Origin: Actinomadura viridilutea
Lineage (GTDB): Bacteria > Actinomycetota > Actinomycetes > Streptosporangiales > Streptosporangiaceae
Length of the DNA: 64,000 nucleotides
Direction: 5' to 3'
Assembly: GCA_003001795.1 (NCBI GenBank)
Contig: PVNI01000019.1
Span: 62,001 to 126,000, forward strand
Of the stretch, positions 42,095 through 49,416 are shown in pieces. The number at the start of each line of letters is the position of its first letter. Position 1 is the stretch's first letter. Made by a program: the position numbers and the translations under genes. Below the pieces are notes generated by a model. The model saw only the letters and a program-made list of their open reading frames with translations, was not told where the DNA came from and made no database searches.

Positions 42095-42865
42095 GTGGCC
42101 GAACCCGCGATGCGCACCGCACCCGAGGCGGACTGCGTCTTCTGTCCGCCGCTGAGATTCCGTTTCAACGCCATGGCCGACCTCCCCCGGGAGGGGAGCG
42201 TTCTGGCGGAGGACGACGTATTCCTGCTCATGCCCGACTTGGCGCCCCTCGCCGACGGGCATCTGCTTTTGGTGACGACCGCCCATTACCAATGCGCGGG
42301 GGCGTTCGATGCGGCGCTGTGGGGACGCGCGCTGCTATGGCGGCAGCGCGTCTCCCAGCTCTACGCCGCCGCTTACGGAACCGCGGACGTCCTCGTCTTG
42401 GAGCACGGGCCGGGCAGCGCCCAAGGCGGCGGCGCGTGCATCGACCACGCCCACTGGCACCTGCTGCCGACCGCGGCGAGCGTACGGGCCGTCCTGGAAA
42501 AGCAGGGCCCGGCCGGCAGGCCCGCGACACACCGTGCGCTCCGGGCGTGCTTCCGTGCGCGTCGGTCCTACCTGCTGGTCGACGAACGCAACGAACCGGT
42601 GATGTACCCGGGCGACGGCGCCCCGCGTCAGTACCTGCGCTGGGCCGCCGCCGTGGCCCTCAGCCGCCGCCGCGGCACCTCACCGGGCGTTTGGCGCTGG
42701 CAGGAGATGTTCGGTCTGCCGGAGAGCAAAGCCCGCTTCCTGCGCACGCTCGACGCCATGCGCAAGGCCGCCGCGGCGACCAGGCCGCCCGTTCCGGAGG
42801 GCGGCGGGCGGGGTCACCGGATGCCCGGCAGGCGCTCGCCGCACCGCGACGACAGCCACCAGTAG
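42095..42865 (+). CDS. HIT domain protein (accessory cassette)
   Basis: 256 residues. A CVFC zinc motif at 14-17 and a complete histidine triad HAHWH (His118, His120, His122) make this a second, unrelated HIT protein in the window. The C-terminal half, with QYLRWAAAVALSRRRG and WRWQEMFG, is longer than in small HIT hydrolases and resembles extended HIT proteins of actinomycetes. HIT enzymes act on nucleoside phosphate linkages, either hydrolysis or nucleotide transfer; the substrate is unknown. GTG with AGGAGG 4 bp upstream fixes the start. Its last 52 bp overlap the kinase gene on the other strand. Confidence 0.85.
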   Translation: MAEPAMRTAPEADCVFCPPLRFRFNAMADLPREGSVLAEDDVFLLMPDLAPLADGHLLLVTTAHYQCAGAFDAALWGRALLWRQRVSQLYAAAYGTADVLVLEHGPGSAQGGGACIDHAHWHLLPTAASVRAVLEKQGPAGRPATHRALRACFRARRSYLLVDERNEPVMYPGDGAPRQYLRWAAAVALSRRRGTSPGVWRWQEMFGLPESKARFLRTLDAMRKAAAATRPPVPEGGGRGHRMPGRRSPHRDDSHQ

Positions 42866-43887
42866 AGCTCCCCGGCCGCCAGCCGGTCGCCGAACCCTGT
42901 GCGCCGCACCCCCGGGCCGTACCCCGTCGCGTACTCCACGAGCACCTGCCCGCGCCGGTAGGCCACCACGTCCTCCAGCGAGGTCGGACCGTGGCGCAGC
43001 AGCCACAGCGGCCGTCCCCCGACCCTGCGGTCCAGCGCCGGGAGCATCTCCCGCACCTCGGCGGGCGTCGACGGCACCGGCAGGCCGAGCAGCCGCGCCA
43101 GCGTCGGCACTTCCGTGATCACCACGTCGACGGAGCCGAGCACCGGCGCCGCCTCCGCGGCGGGCAGCCTGCGGTCGATGTCGTGCGGCACGAGGTCGAA
43201 CGCCACCAGCGTGCCGCCCCGCCGGGCGACGTCCACCGCCGCGCGCAGCGCCGCCCGCGACGCCGGCGCCAGCAGGGAGTAGCCGTCGGCGAACAGGACG
43301 TCCGCGCGCCGGATCGCCGGGGCCGCGCGGCGCACGTCGTCCTCGGTCAGGCGGCGGCCCGGGCCCTGGTCGTCCACCACCAGCAGCCGCACCCCCGGCC
43401 CGAGCGCGTCGCGCCCGACGGGCCCGCCCCGGGCGACGCCGACCGCGTCCGGGCGTCCGGTCCCGTCGCGCAGCATCACCGACACGCCGTTGGCCGCGCC
43501 CGGCTCCACGCACAGCAGGTCGCGCACGCCCATCCGCCGCAGCTCGCGCCGGATCACGGGGGTGAACGCGTCGTCGCCGATCTTGGCGAGCAGCGCCACC
43601 CGGCGGAAGTAGCCGGTGGCGCAGCGGGCCATGTTCATCGCCGTGCCCGCCACCACCGCCCGGGCGGGGGCGTAGGCCAGCCGGTCGGCGGCCAGGTCGG
43701 TGAAGCGCACGCCGGGCAGGTCCGCCCGCGCCTCGATCATCACGTCGCCCAGCACGACGAGGCGGAACCGGCGTTCGGCCGCGCCGTCCAGCCCCGGCCA
43801 CCGGACGGGCGGGTGCACGGCCGCCGCGCCGTCGGGAGGGTCGGGAGAGCCGGGAGACGAGGCCACTCCCGCGCCGGGTCCGGTCAC
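42814..43887 (-). CDS. PfkB/ribokinase family carbohydrate or nucleoside kinase
   Basis: 357 residues. The N-terminal GDVMIEARAD and AGTAMNMARCATGYF segments match PfkB motif 1. Motif 2 reads RRTGFGDRLAAG where most members have DTTGAGDxFxAG; the catalytic base Asp is kept but Ala is replaced by Phe and the leading Asp-Thr by Arg-Arg. The first 35 residues are a variable Pro/Gly-rich extension. The GTG start overlaps the Nudix stop (GTGA), so the two are coupled. It likely phosphorylates a sugar or nucleoside; the substrate cannot be told. Tail overlaps the HIT gene by 52 bp. Confidence 0.85.
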   Translation of the reverse strand: MTGPGAGVASSPGSPDPPDGAAAVHPPVRWPGLDGAAERRFRLVVLGDVMIEARADLPGVRFTDLAADRLAYAPARAVVAGTAMNMARCATGYFRRVALLAKIGDDAFTPVIRRELRRMGVRDLLCVEPGAANGVSVMLRDGTGRPDAVGVARGGPVGRDALGPGVRLLVVDDQGPGRRLTEDDVRRAAPAIRRADVLFADGYSLLAPASRAALRAAVDVARRGGTLVAFDLVPHDIDRRLPAAEAAPVLGSVDVVITEVPTLARLLGLPVPSTPAEVREMLPALDRRVGGRPLWLLRHGPTSLEDVVAYRRGQVLVEYATGYGPGVRRTGFGDRLAAGELYWWLSSRCGERLPGIR

Positions 43888-44423
43888 CCGGCCGCCGGCC
43901 GCAGACGCAGGAACGCGCGCATGACCGGCCGCAGGTCGGGGATCAGGTCGAACCGGTCCAGGCCGCCCAGCGGCACCCAGGCGGGCTCGTCCAGGTGGTC
44001 GTCGGCCATCCGGTGCTCCAGGCTGACCTGCGTGGTCATCGCGCGGCACGTGCGGGCGACGGCCACCACCCTGACGAGGCCGCGCCCGCCGTCCGGGCCG
44101 CGCGCGAGGGCGGGATCGCCCTGCGGGCGGCGCTCGGGCATCGACCACTGCCACAGGTGGAACGGCGGCCCCGGCTCGATCTCGAGGCCGACCTCCTCCC
44201 AGACCTCGCGGCGGATGTGGTCGTCCAGATCCAGGTCGCCCGCCACCTCCAGGCGGCCTCCCGGGACCTCCCACCGGCCCGGGTGCAGCGGGTCGGACGC
44301 GGATTTGCGGACCAGCAGCAGCCGGTCGTCGTGGACGATGAACGCCTTCTGCGCGAACTCCAACCGGACCGGGACCCCGGTCGGCTCGATGGTCGCTGCG
44401 GCCTCGGTCCTGATTACGGGCAT
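43884..44423 (-). CDS. Nudix hydrolase
   Basis: 179 residues. The Nudix helix is visible as RREVWEEVGLEIEPG, with the metal-binding Glu pair intact, after a GRWEVPGGRLE lead. The loop between the Gly and the helix is about two residues longer than the canonical G-x5-E-x7-REUxEE spacing, and the first Glu is replaced around AGDLDLDD. Nudix enzymes hydrolyse nucleoside diphosphates linked to another group. It is the first gene of a two-gene unit with the PfkB kinase. The ATG at 44423 starts just before the conserved domain. Confidence 0.85.
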   Translation of the reverse strand: MPVIRTEAAATIEPTGVPVRLEFAQKAFIVHDDRLLLVRKSASDPLHPGRWEVPGGRLEVAGDLDLDDHIRREVWEEVGLEIEPGPPFHLWQWSMPERRPQGDPALARGPDGGRGLVRVVAVARTCRAMTTQVSLEHRMADDHLDEPAWVPLGGLDRFDLIPDLRPVMRAFLRLRPAAG

Positions 44424-44944
44424 CGCGCCATGTCTTTCCGTGCGGTCGGCCCACGGCGTCCCCAGAGGGCAGGTCCACGGTAACAAGGCCGCTTGCGGCC
44501 GCCCAGCGCCCGTCGGTGACTCTTGACGCGCTCTGGAGCCGGGAATGAACGGAAGGCGTGAGCGGTTGCGAACAGTCGTCGTACGGCACGGCATGACGCG
44601 TCCGTTTCGCTCTCCCGCGGTGATCTCGAGGGCGCCGTCGGATATCACATTGGGACGCGCCAGGTGATAGTCTTGGAAGTCGACCGATCCGGCATGGGTG
44701 TCCTAGTGTTCACCCGGGCCGGGCGCAAGCGGAGGCCGCCTCCCACCTGACCGGCCGTGCAGGCCGGTGGGTCTCGGTTTCGGCGAACGGGCGCTCGCGG
44801 GCGTCCGGCGCGCCGTCGTCACCGGGCACCGTCCCGGTCACGGCCGAAGGTGGCCCCGCATGCGATGCCGTGCGGGGCTTTTCGTATGAGAAGCCCGGGG
44901 TACGACCGGTCCGAAGACTTGAGCAACGGCCCCTAGGAGGTCCC
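44424..44944. other. 521-bp region: Nudix promoter and infC leader
   Basis: No gene is seen. The left part must hold the promoter of the Nudix-kinase unit (leftward). The right part is the infC upstream region: TAGTGT at 44704-44709 is a -10-like sequence, which would give a leader of over 200 nt ending in the terminator hairpin at 44853-44882. Confidence 0.4.
44853..44882 (+). terminator. Intrinsic terminator in the infC leader (attenuator candidate)
   Basis: GCCCCGCA (44853-44860) and TGCGGGGC (44871-44878) form a perfect 8-bp stem with a 10-nt loop, followed directly by TTTT. It lies about 63 bp before the infC start and after the likely promoter, so read-through must be controlled for infC to be made. 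Confidence 0.75.
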
Positions 44945-45520
44945 ATCAGCGCCGAACTGCGTATCAACGAGCGCATCCGAGTGCCCGAGGTCCGGCTCGT
45001 CGGTCCGAACGGCGAACAGGTGGGCATCGTGCCCATCGCCAAGGCCCTTGAACTCGCGCGCGAGGCAGACCTCGACCTGGTCGAGGTGGCCCCCACGGCG
45101 CGGCCGCCCGTCGCCAAGCTCATGGACTACGGCAAGTTCAAGTACGAGTCCGCGATGAAGGCGCGGGAGGCGCGCAAGAACCAGGCGCACACGGTCATCA
45201 AGGAAATCAAGCTCCGACCGAAGATCGACCCGCACGACTACGAGACCAAGAAGGGTCACGTGGTGCGGTTCCTCAAGGCCGGCGACAAGGTCAAGGTCAC
45301 GATCATGTTCCGTGGCCGTGAGCAGTCCCGGCCCGAACTGGGCTTCCGCCTGCTGCAGCGGCTCGCCGACGACGTCGAGGAGCTCGGCTTCGTCGAGTCC
45401 CGGCCCAAGCAGGACGGGCGGAATATGATCATGGTGATCGGGCCGCACAAGAAGAAGGCGGAGGCCCGGGCCGAGCGCGCGGCCGCCCGCGCGCAGAAGT
45501 CGAGGTCCGGCTCGGCCTGA
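44945..45520 (+). CDS. infC: Translation initiation factor IF-3, starting at ATC
   Basis: 191 residues. The N-terminal ISAELRINERIRVPEVRLVG and the C-terminal domain with IKEIKLRPKIDPHDYETK and RGREQSRPELGF are standard IF-3. The first codon appears to be ATC at 44945, with AGGAGG ending 4 bp upstream. Upstream in-frame GTG/ATG codons lack a ribosome binding site and lie within the terminator hairpin. Rare start codons in infC are known: IF-3 rejects non-AUG-type starts and so limits its own synthesis. First gene of infC-rpmI-rplT. Confidence 0.93.
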   Translation: MSAELRINERIRVPEVRLVGPNGEQVGIVPIAKALELAREADLDLVEVAPTARPPVAKLMDYGKFKYESAMKAREARKNQAHTVIKEIKLRPKIDPHDYETKKGHVVRFLKAGDKVKVTIMFRGREQSRPELGFRLLQRLADDVEELGFVESRPKQDGRNMIMVIGPHKKKAEARAERAAARAQKSRSGSA

Positions 45521-45747
45521 GCCGCCCTCGCCACGGCCCCGTCCCGGGCCGCCTCCGGCGGCGCGGCCGGGCCGCGCGGACGGCCGTCCGGCCGTTTCGC
45601 GGGCGACCCTGCGCTCCTGCAGGGTCGAGACGCACGTACATTGATGCCTGATCCAGGCGCGTACCCCGCGGCATCCGTGGGGCGCGCGCCGGTCAGGCGC
45701 GCCCCCGTGCATCCGGGGGCCCGGATTTGAGGGAGACGACGGCGACC
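45521..45747 (+). promoter_or_regulatory. Structured infC-rpmI spacer
   Basis: A 227-bp spacer, long for this operon. TACATT at 45637-45642 is a possible -10. Two hairpins follow: an 8-bp stem at 45664-45682 and a perfect 7-bp stem GCCCCCG/CGGGGGC at 45701-45720; both have loops with the sequence GCATC(C). GGATTT comes a few bases after the second. This may be a second promoter with a controlled leader for the two ribosomal protein genes. Confidence 0.4.
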
Positions 45748-45942
45748 ATGCCGAAGACCAAGACGCACAGCGGCGCCAAGAAGCGGTTCAAGCTGACCGG
45801 CTCCGGCAAGGTGATCCGCCGCCGCGCCAACCGCAACCACCTGCTCGAGCACAAGCCGAGCAAGCGGACTCGGCGCCTGGACGGCACGACCGTGGTGTCC
45901 CCGGCCGACGCCAAGAACCTCAAGAAGCTGCTGCGCAAGTAG
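45748..45942 (+). CDS. rpmI: 50S ribosomal protein bL35
   Basis: 64 residues, the normal size. PKTKTHSGAKKRFKLTGSGK is the diagnostic N-terminus, and the rest is strongly basic (VIRRRANRNHLLEHK). It lies in the standard infC-rpmI-rplT order. The ATG has only a distant purine-rich stretch upstream. Confidence 0.95.
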   Translation: MPKTKTHSGAKKRFKLTGSGKVIRRRANRNHLLEHKPSKRTRRLDGTTVVSPADAKNLKKLLRK

Positions 45943-46012
45943 TAGCCGCCAACCGGATCTGTACGACCGGCCGAGGGCCTGACGGCCCCGGCCCCCACGA
46001 AGGAGTAGTCAC

Positions 46013-46390
46013 GTGGCACGCGTGAAGCGAGCGGTCAACGCCGCCAAGAAGCGCCGGGTCGTTTTGGAGCGGTCGAGCGGCTACCGCGGCCAGCGGTCGC
46101 GCCTGTACCGCAAGGCCAAGGAGCAGCAGCTCCACTCGATGACCTACGCCTTCCGGGACCGCAAGGACCGCAAGGGCCAGTTCCGGAGGCTGTGGATCCA
46201 GCGCATCAACGCCGCGGCCCGCGCCAACGGCATGACCTACAACCGGTTCATCCAGGGGCTGAAGGCCGCCGAGGTGGAGGTCGACCGGCGGATGCTGGCC
46301 GAGCTGGCGGTCAACGACGCGGCCGCGTTCGCCGCCCTGGTGAAGGTGGCCAAGGACGCGCTGCCGGCCGAGGGTTCGGCGGCGGCCTGA
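46013..46390 (+). CDS. rplT: 50S ribosomal protein bL20
   Basis: 125 residues. The N-terminal ARVKRAVNAAKKRRVVLERS and the central QLHSMTYAFRDRKDRKGQFR and LWIQRINAAAR segments identify bL20, an early assembly protein of the 50S subunit. In several bacteria bL20 binds its own mRNA leader to limit rpmI-rplT expression. GTG start with AAGGAG 7 bp upstream. Confidence 0.96.
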   Translation: MARVKRAVNAAKKRRVVLERSSGYRGQRSRLYRKAKEQQLHSMTYAFRDRKDRKGQFRRLWIQRINAAARANGMTYNRFIQGLKAAEVEVDRRMLAELAVNDAAAFAALVKVAKDALPAEGSAAA

Positions 46391-46407
46391 TCCGACCCGG
46401 ACCGACG

Positions 46408-47223
46408 ATGGCGAGCGGCGAGCTGACCTCCGTCCGGTCACCCCGGGTCAAGGCGGCTCGCCGGCTCGCCAAACGCGCGTTCCGGCGCCGCGAGCGCCGG
46501 TTCCTGGCCGAGGGGCCGCAGGCGGTGCGCGAGGCCCTGGAGGCGCCCGGGCGGCTGGCCGAGCTGTTCACCACGGCCGAGGCCGAGTCGCGGCACGGCG
46601 ACCTGGTGCGCGCCGCCGAACGGGCGGGCGTGCCGGTGCTGCGGGTCAGCGGCGAGGTCATGGCCGAGCTGGCGCAGACCGTCACCCCGCAGGGCCTGCT
46701 GGCGGTGTGCCAGTTCGTCGACGTCCCGCTGGAGGACGCGCTGGAGCCCGCGCCCACACTGGTGACGGTGCTCGCGCACGTGCGGGACCCGGGCAACGCG
46801 GGCACGGTGCTGCGCACCGCCGACGCCGCCGGCGCGGAGGCCGTGGTCTTCACCGACGCCTCGGTCGACCCGTACAACGGCAAGTGCGTGCGGGCGTCGG
46901 CGGGAAGCCTGTTCCACCTGCCCGTCGTCGTCGGGCCGAGGTTCGGCGACCTGCTCCCCGCGCTGCGGGACAGGGGCCTGACGGTGCTCGCCGCCGACGG
47001 GGCGGGCAAGCGCACGCTGGACGAGGCGATCGACGACGGCCTGCTGGCCCGTCCCACCGCATGGGTGTTCGGCAACGAGGCGTGGGGGCTGCCCGAGGAG
47101 ATCCTCGACAGCGTCGACGACGTGGTGCGCGTGCCGATCTACGGACGCGCCGAGAGCCTCAACCTGGCCACGGCCGCGGCCGTGTGCCTGTACGCCTCCT
47201 CCCGCGCGCAGCGCGCGGGCTAG
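46408..47223 (+). CDS. SpoU/TrmH family RNA 2'-O-methyltransferase (TsnR-like)
   Basis: 271 residues. An N-terminal substrate-binding part (SPRVKAARRLAKRAFRRRERR) precedes the SPOUT core with its three motifs: RDPGNAGTVLRTADAAGA, FGNEAWGLPEEIL and YGRAESLNLATAAAV. It methylates a ribose in rRNA or tRNA using S-adenosylmethionine. Homologues right after rplT in actinobacteria are called TsnR-like after the thiostrepton-resistance methylase, but resistance activity cannot be inferred. Starts 17 bp after rplT. Confidence 0.9.
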   Translation: MASGELTSVRSPRVKAARRLAKRAFRRRERRFLAEGPQAVREALEAPGRLAELFTTAEAESRHGDLVRAAERAGVPVLRVSGEVMAELAQTVTPQGLLAVCQFVDVPLEDALEPAPTLVTVLAHVRDPGNAGTVLRTADAAGAEAVVFTDASVDPYNGKCVRASAGSLFHLPVVVGPRFGDLLPALRDRGLTVLAADGAGKRTLDEAIDDGLLARPTAWVFGNEAWGLPEEILDSVDDVVRVPIYGRAESLNLATAAAVCLYASSRAQRAG

Positions 47224-47228
47224 CGCCG

Positions 47229-47257
47229 GCGACGCCGCGCGGCGGCCGCGGCGTCGC
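47229..47257 (+). terminator. Hairpin after the SpoU methyltransferase gene
   Basis: GCGACGCCGCG (47229-47239) pairs with CGCGGCGTCGC (47247-47257) over 11 bp with a 7-nt loop, five bases after the stop codon. No T-tract. Confidence 0.55.
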
Positions 47258-47480
47258 GCGGTGGTTGTGCGCAGTTTTACCGATGGCCGGATGCGGTCGC
47301 CTTCCACCCAGCCGAAGCGCCGGTGAACTGGGAACATGGAGTCCCGCCGGCGGCGCCGCGGGGGAGTCGGCGCCGGGGAGGCGCTCGTCCTCGAGGAGGA
47401 GAGGCAGACCACCCGGGCGGCGGATTCCGGGCGTCGTACCCGATGCCTACGGTGAGGGGCGAGAGCGGCGACGAGGCCGC

Positions 47481-47969
47481 ATGACGTTGGGGGCGGACAT
47501 GATGACCGACGACGGCAGGGCGACCCGGCGCGCGGGCCTGGGGCGGCGGCGGCCGGAGATCCGGTGCCGCTCGAGCGCGACCCGGCGGCCCCGCAGCGCC
47601 TTGCCGGACCTGACCGTGACCGTCACGGTGGCCTTCGGCGAGGCCGCCGTGGTGACCATCGACGGCGAGATCGACCTGCGCACCGCCGACACGCTGCGCG
47701 CCGAGCTGTTCGCCCTGCACGCCGCGGGGCGCCGCAGCCTGGTGCTGGACTTCGCCGGGGTGCGCTTCTGCGACGCCAGCGGCCTGAGCGCCCTGGTCGC
47801 CGCGCACAACCGCGTGACCCGCGAGGGCGGCCGCATCCGCCTGGCCCGGGTGCGCCCGCAGCAGCGCCGCCTGCTGAGCATCACCGGCCTGGACCGGCTG
47901 TTCCCCTCCTACGACGACCTCGCCGAGGCCGTCGCCGACGCCCGCACCTCCACCACCCCCTCCAGCTGA
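47481..47969 (+). CDS. STAS domain anti-sigma factor antagonist-like protein
   Basis: 162 residues. After about 45 basic, probably disordered residues comes a STAS domain: VTVTVAFGEAAVVTIDGEID, then FAGVRFCDASGLSALVAAH with the phosphorylatable serine at residue 100, and a late ITGLDRLFP. SpoIIAA-like proteins release sigma factors by binding anti-sigma kinases when unphosphorylated. No partner kinase or sigma gene is adjacent. ATG at 47481 is used; ATGs at 47499 and 47502 are alternatives. Confidence 0.85.
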   Translation: MTLGADMMTDDGRATRRAGLGRRRPEIRCRSSATRRPRSALPDLTVTVTVAFGEAAVVTIDGEIDLRTADTLRAELFALHAAGRRSLVLDFAGVRFCDASGLSALVAAHNRVTREGGRIRLARVRPQQRRLLSITGLDRLFPSYDDLAEAVADARTSTTPSS

Positions 47970-48115
47970 CCCCGGCCCGCCGCGTGGACGGCGGGGACAC
48001 AAAAGCCTTGCCGCAGCGGGGGTTCCGGGTGCCCCAAGGCGGCCGTGTCCGGATAGAGTCTGCTCTCGTAAAGGCTTGAACGGAGCCGTGTTCCCATCGG
48101 TGACTGGAGGCCGTC

Positions 48116-49285
48116 GTGGACGGAGAGCGCTCCCCGGACGCATCCGGGCGCGTGCCCTCCCTGCGCACCCGTGACGCGGCCTCCGGCGCGACCGGCGCGC
48201 CGGTTCCGGACGCGGCCTTCGACCCGCCCCTCGACGCGGTCGACGGCGTGGTGGACGACCTTCCCGACGGGCTGCTGGTGGCCGACCGGTCCGGGCGGGT
48301 CGTGGTGTTCAACGCCGCCGCCCAGCGCATCACCGGCGTCCCGGCGCGCGCGGCGCTCGGCCGCGACTTCCGCGACGTGCTGCCGCTGCGCGACGCCGAG
48401 GGACGCGACTGGTGGAAGTGCCTGGCCCCCTACGACGGCCTGGCGACCCGCACCCGGCACCCCGAACGGTCGCTGTACCTGCCCGACGGCACCGAGGTGC
48501 TGGTCACCGCGGGGTACCGGCGCGGCGAGGGCAGGCGTGTGGAACGATTCACCGTGTGCCTGCGGGACGCCGCCCAGCGGGCCCGCCGCGAACGCGACCG
48601 CGCCGACCTGGTGTCGACCGTGGCGCACGAGCTGCGCTCGCCGCTGACCAGCGTCAAGGGCTTCACCGCCACGCTGCTGGCGCGCTGGCACCGCTTCAAC
48701 GACGACCAGAAGCGGGTCATGCTGGAGACCGTCAACGCCGACGCCGACCGGGTCACGCGGCTGATCACCGAGCTGCTGGACGTGTCGCGCATCGAGGCCG
48801 GGCGGCTGGAGATGCGGCGCCAGGTGGTCGACCTGGCCGAGGAGGTCCGCAAGGTGATCGCCGGACGGGTCGCGGCCGGCGACCCGGAGGACCGGTTCCG
48901 GTTCGAGGTGCGCGGCCCCCTTCCGGAGATGTGGCTCGATCCCGACAAGATCGGGCAGATCATCGGTAATTTGGTGGAGAACGCGGTGCGCCACGGGGCG
49001 GGAACCGTCACCATAGTGGTGGAGCCGGACGCGCATAAGGAGGGAGCCGCCGTGTCGGTGCGCGACGAGGGCGAGGGCATCCCGCCCGAGGCGGCGCAGC
49101 GCGTGTTCCGGCAGTTCTGGCGCGGTCCCGGCGGCAACCGCCGGCGCGGCACCGGCCTCGGCCTCTACATCGTGAAGGGCCTGGTCGAGGCGCACGGCGG
49201 CACGATCACCGTGCAACGCGCCCCGGGCGGCGGCGCCGAGTTCCGATTTACCGCGCCCGCCGGGGCTCCCGACTACGCCGTCTGA
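48116..49285 (+). CDS. PAS domain sensor histidine kinase without adjacent response regulator
   Basis: 389 residues, with no membrane helix, so it is cytoplasmic. A PAS domain (about residues 40-150; LLVADRSGRVVVFNAAAQRITG) precedes HisKA with His171 in VAHELRSPLTS and an ATPase domain with N-box NLVENAVRHG, G1 DEGEGIP and G2 GTGLGLYIVKGLVEAHGG. GTG with GGAGG 5 bp upstream. TAGAGT at 48054-48059 is a likely -10. Neither neighbour is a response regulator, so the partner is elsewhere. The STAS gene upstream may or may not be related. Confidence 0.92.
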   Translation: MDGERSPDASGRVPSLRTRDAASGATGAPVPDAAFDPPLDAVDGVVDDLPDGLLVADRSGRVVVFNAAAQRITGVPARAALGRDFRDVLPLRDAEGRDWWKCLAPYDGLATRTRHPERSLYLPDGTEVLVTAGYRRGEGRRVERFTVCLRDAAQRARRERDRADLVSTVAHELRSPLTSVKGFTATLLARWHRFNDDQKRVMLETVNADADRVTRLITELLDVSRIEAGRLEMRRQVVDLAEEVRKVIAGRVAAGDPEDRFRFEVRGPLPEMWLDPDKIGQIIGNLVENAVRHGAGTVTIVVEPDAHKEGAAVSVRDEGEGIPPEAAQRVFRQFWRGPGGNRRRGTGLGLYIVKGLVEAHGGTITVQRAPGGGAEFRFTAPAGAPDYAV

Positions 49286-49416
49286 CAGGGACGGGCGTCA
49301 CGAGCCGCCGAGCGGGCCGACACCGCAGATCATTCCGCCGCGCCCTGAGGCCGCGCCGCGGGCGGCGCCACTAAACTCGGGGCGTTCCACGCCGACCGGA
49401 AGTTGTCAACACCACC

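Noticed and set aside
40552..44423. Classical terpene biosynthesis cluster
   Set aside because: There is no polyprenyl synthase, class I synthase or cytochrome P450 nearby, and the toroid protein lacks DxDD.
44870..44944. Longer infC starting at the GTG at 44870
   Set aside because: It would start inside the terminator hairpin without a ribosome binding site; the AGGAGG 4 bp before ATC at 44945 and the IF-3 N-terminus favour the later start.
49286..49416. T-box or other tRNA-sensing leader before pheS (also checked before alaS, hisS and tyrS)
   Set aside because: Leaders are too short or lack any stem-loop plus T-box-like conserved sequence; nothing supports it.
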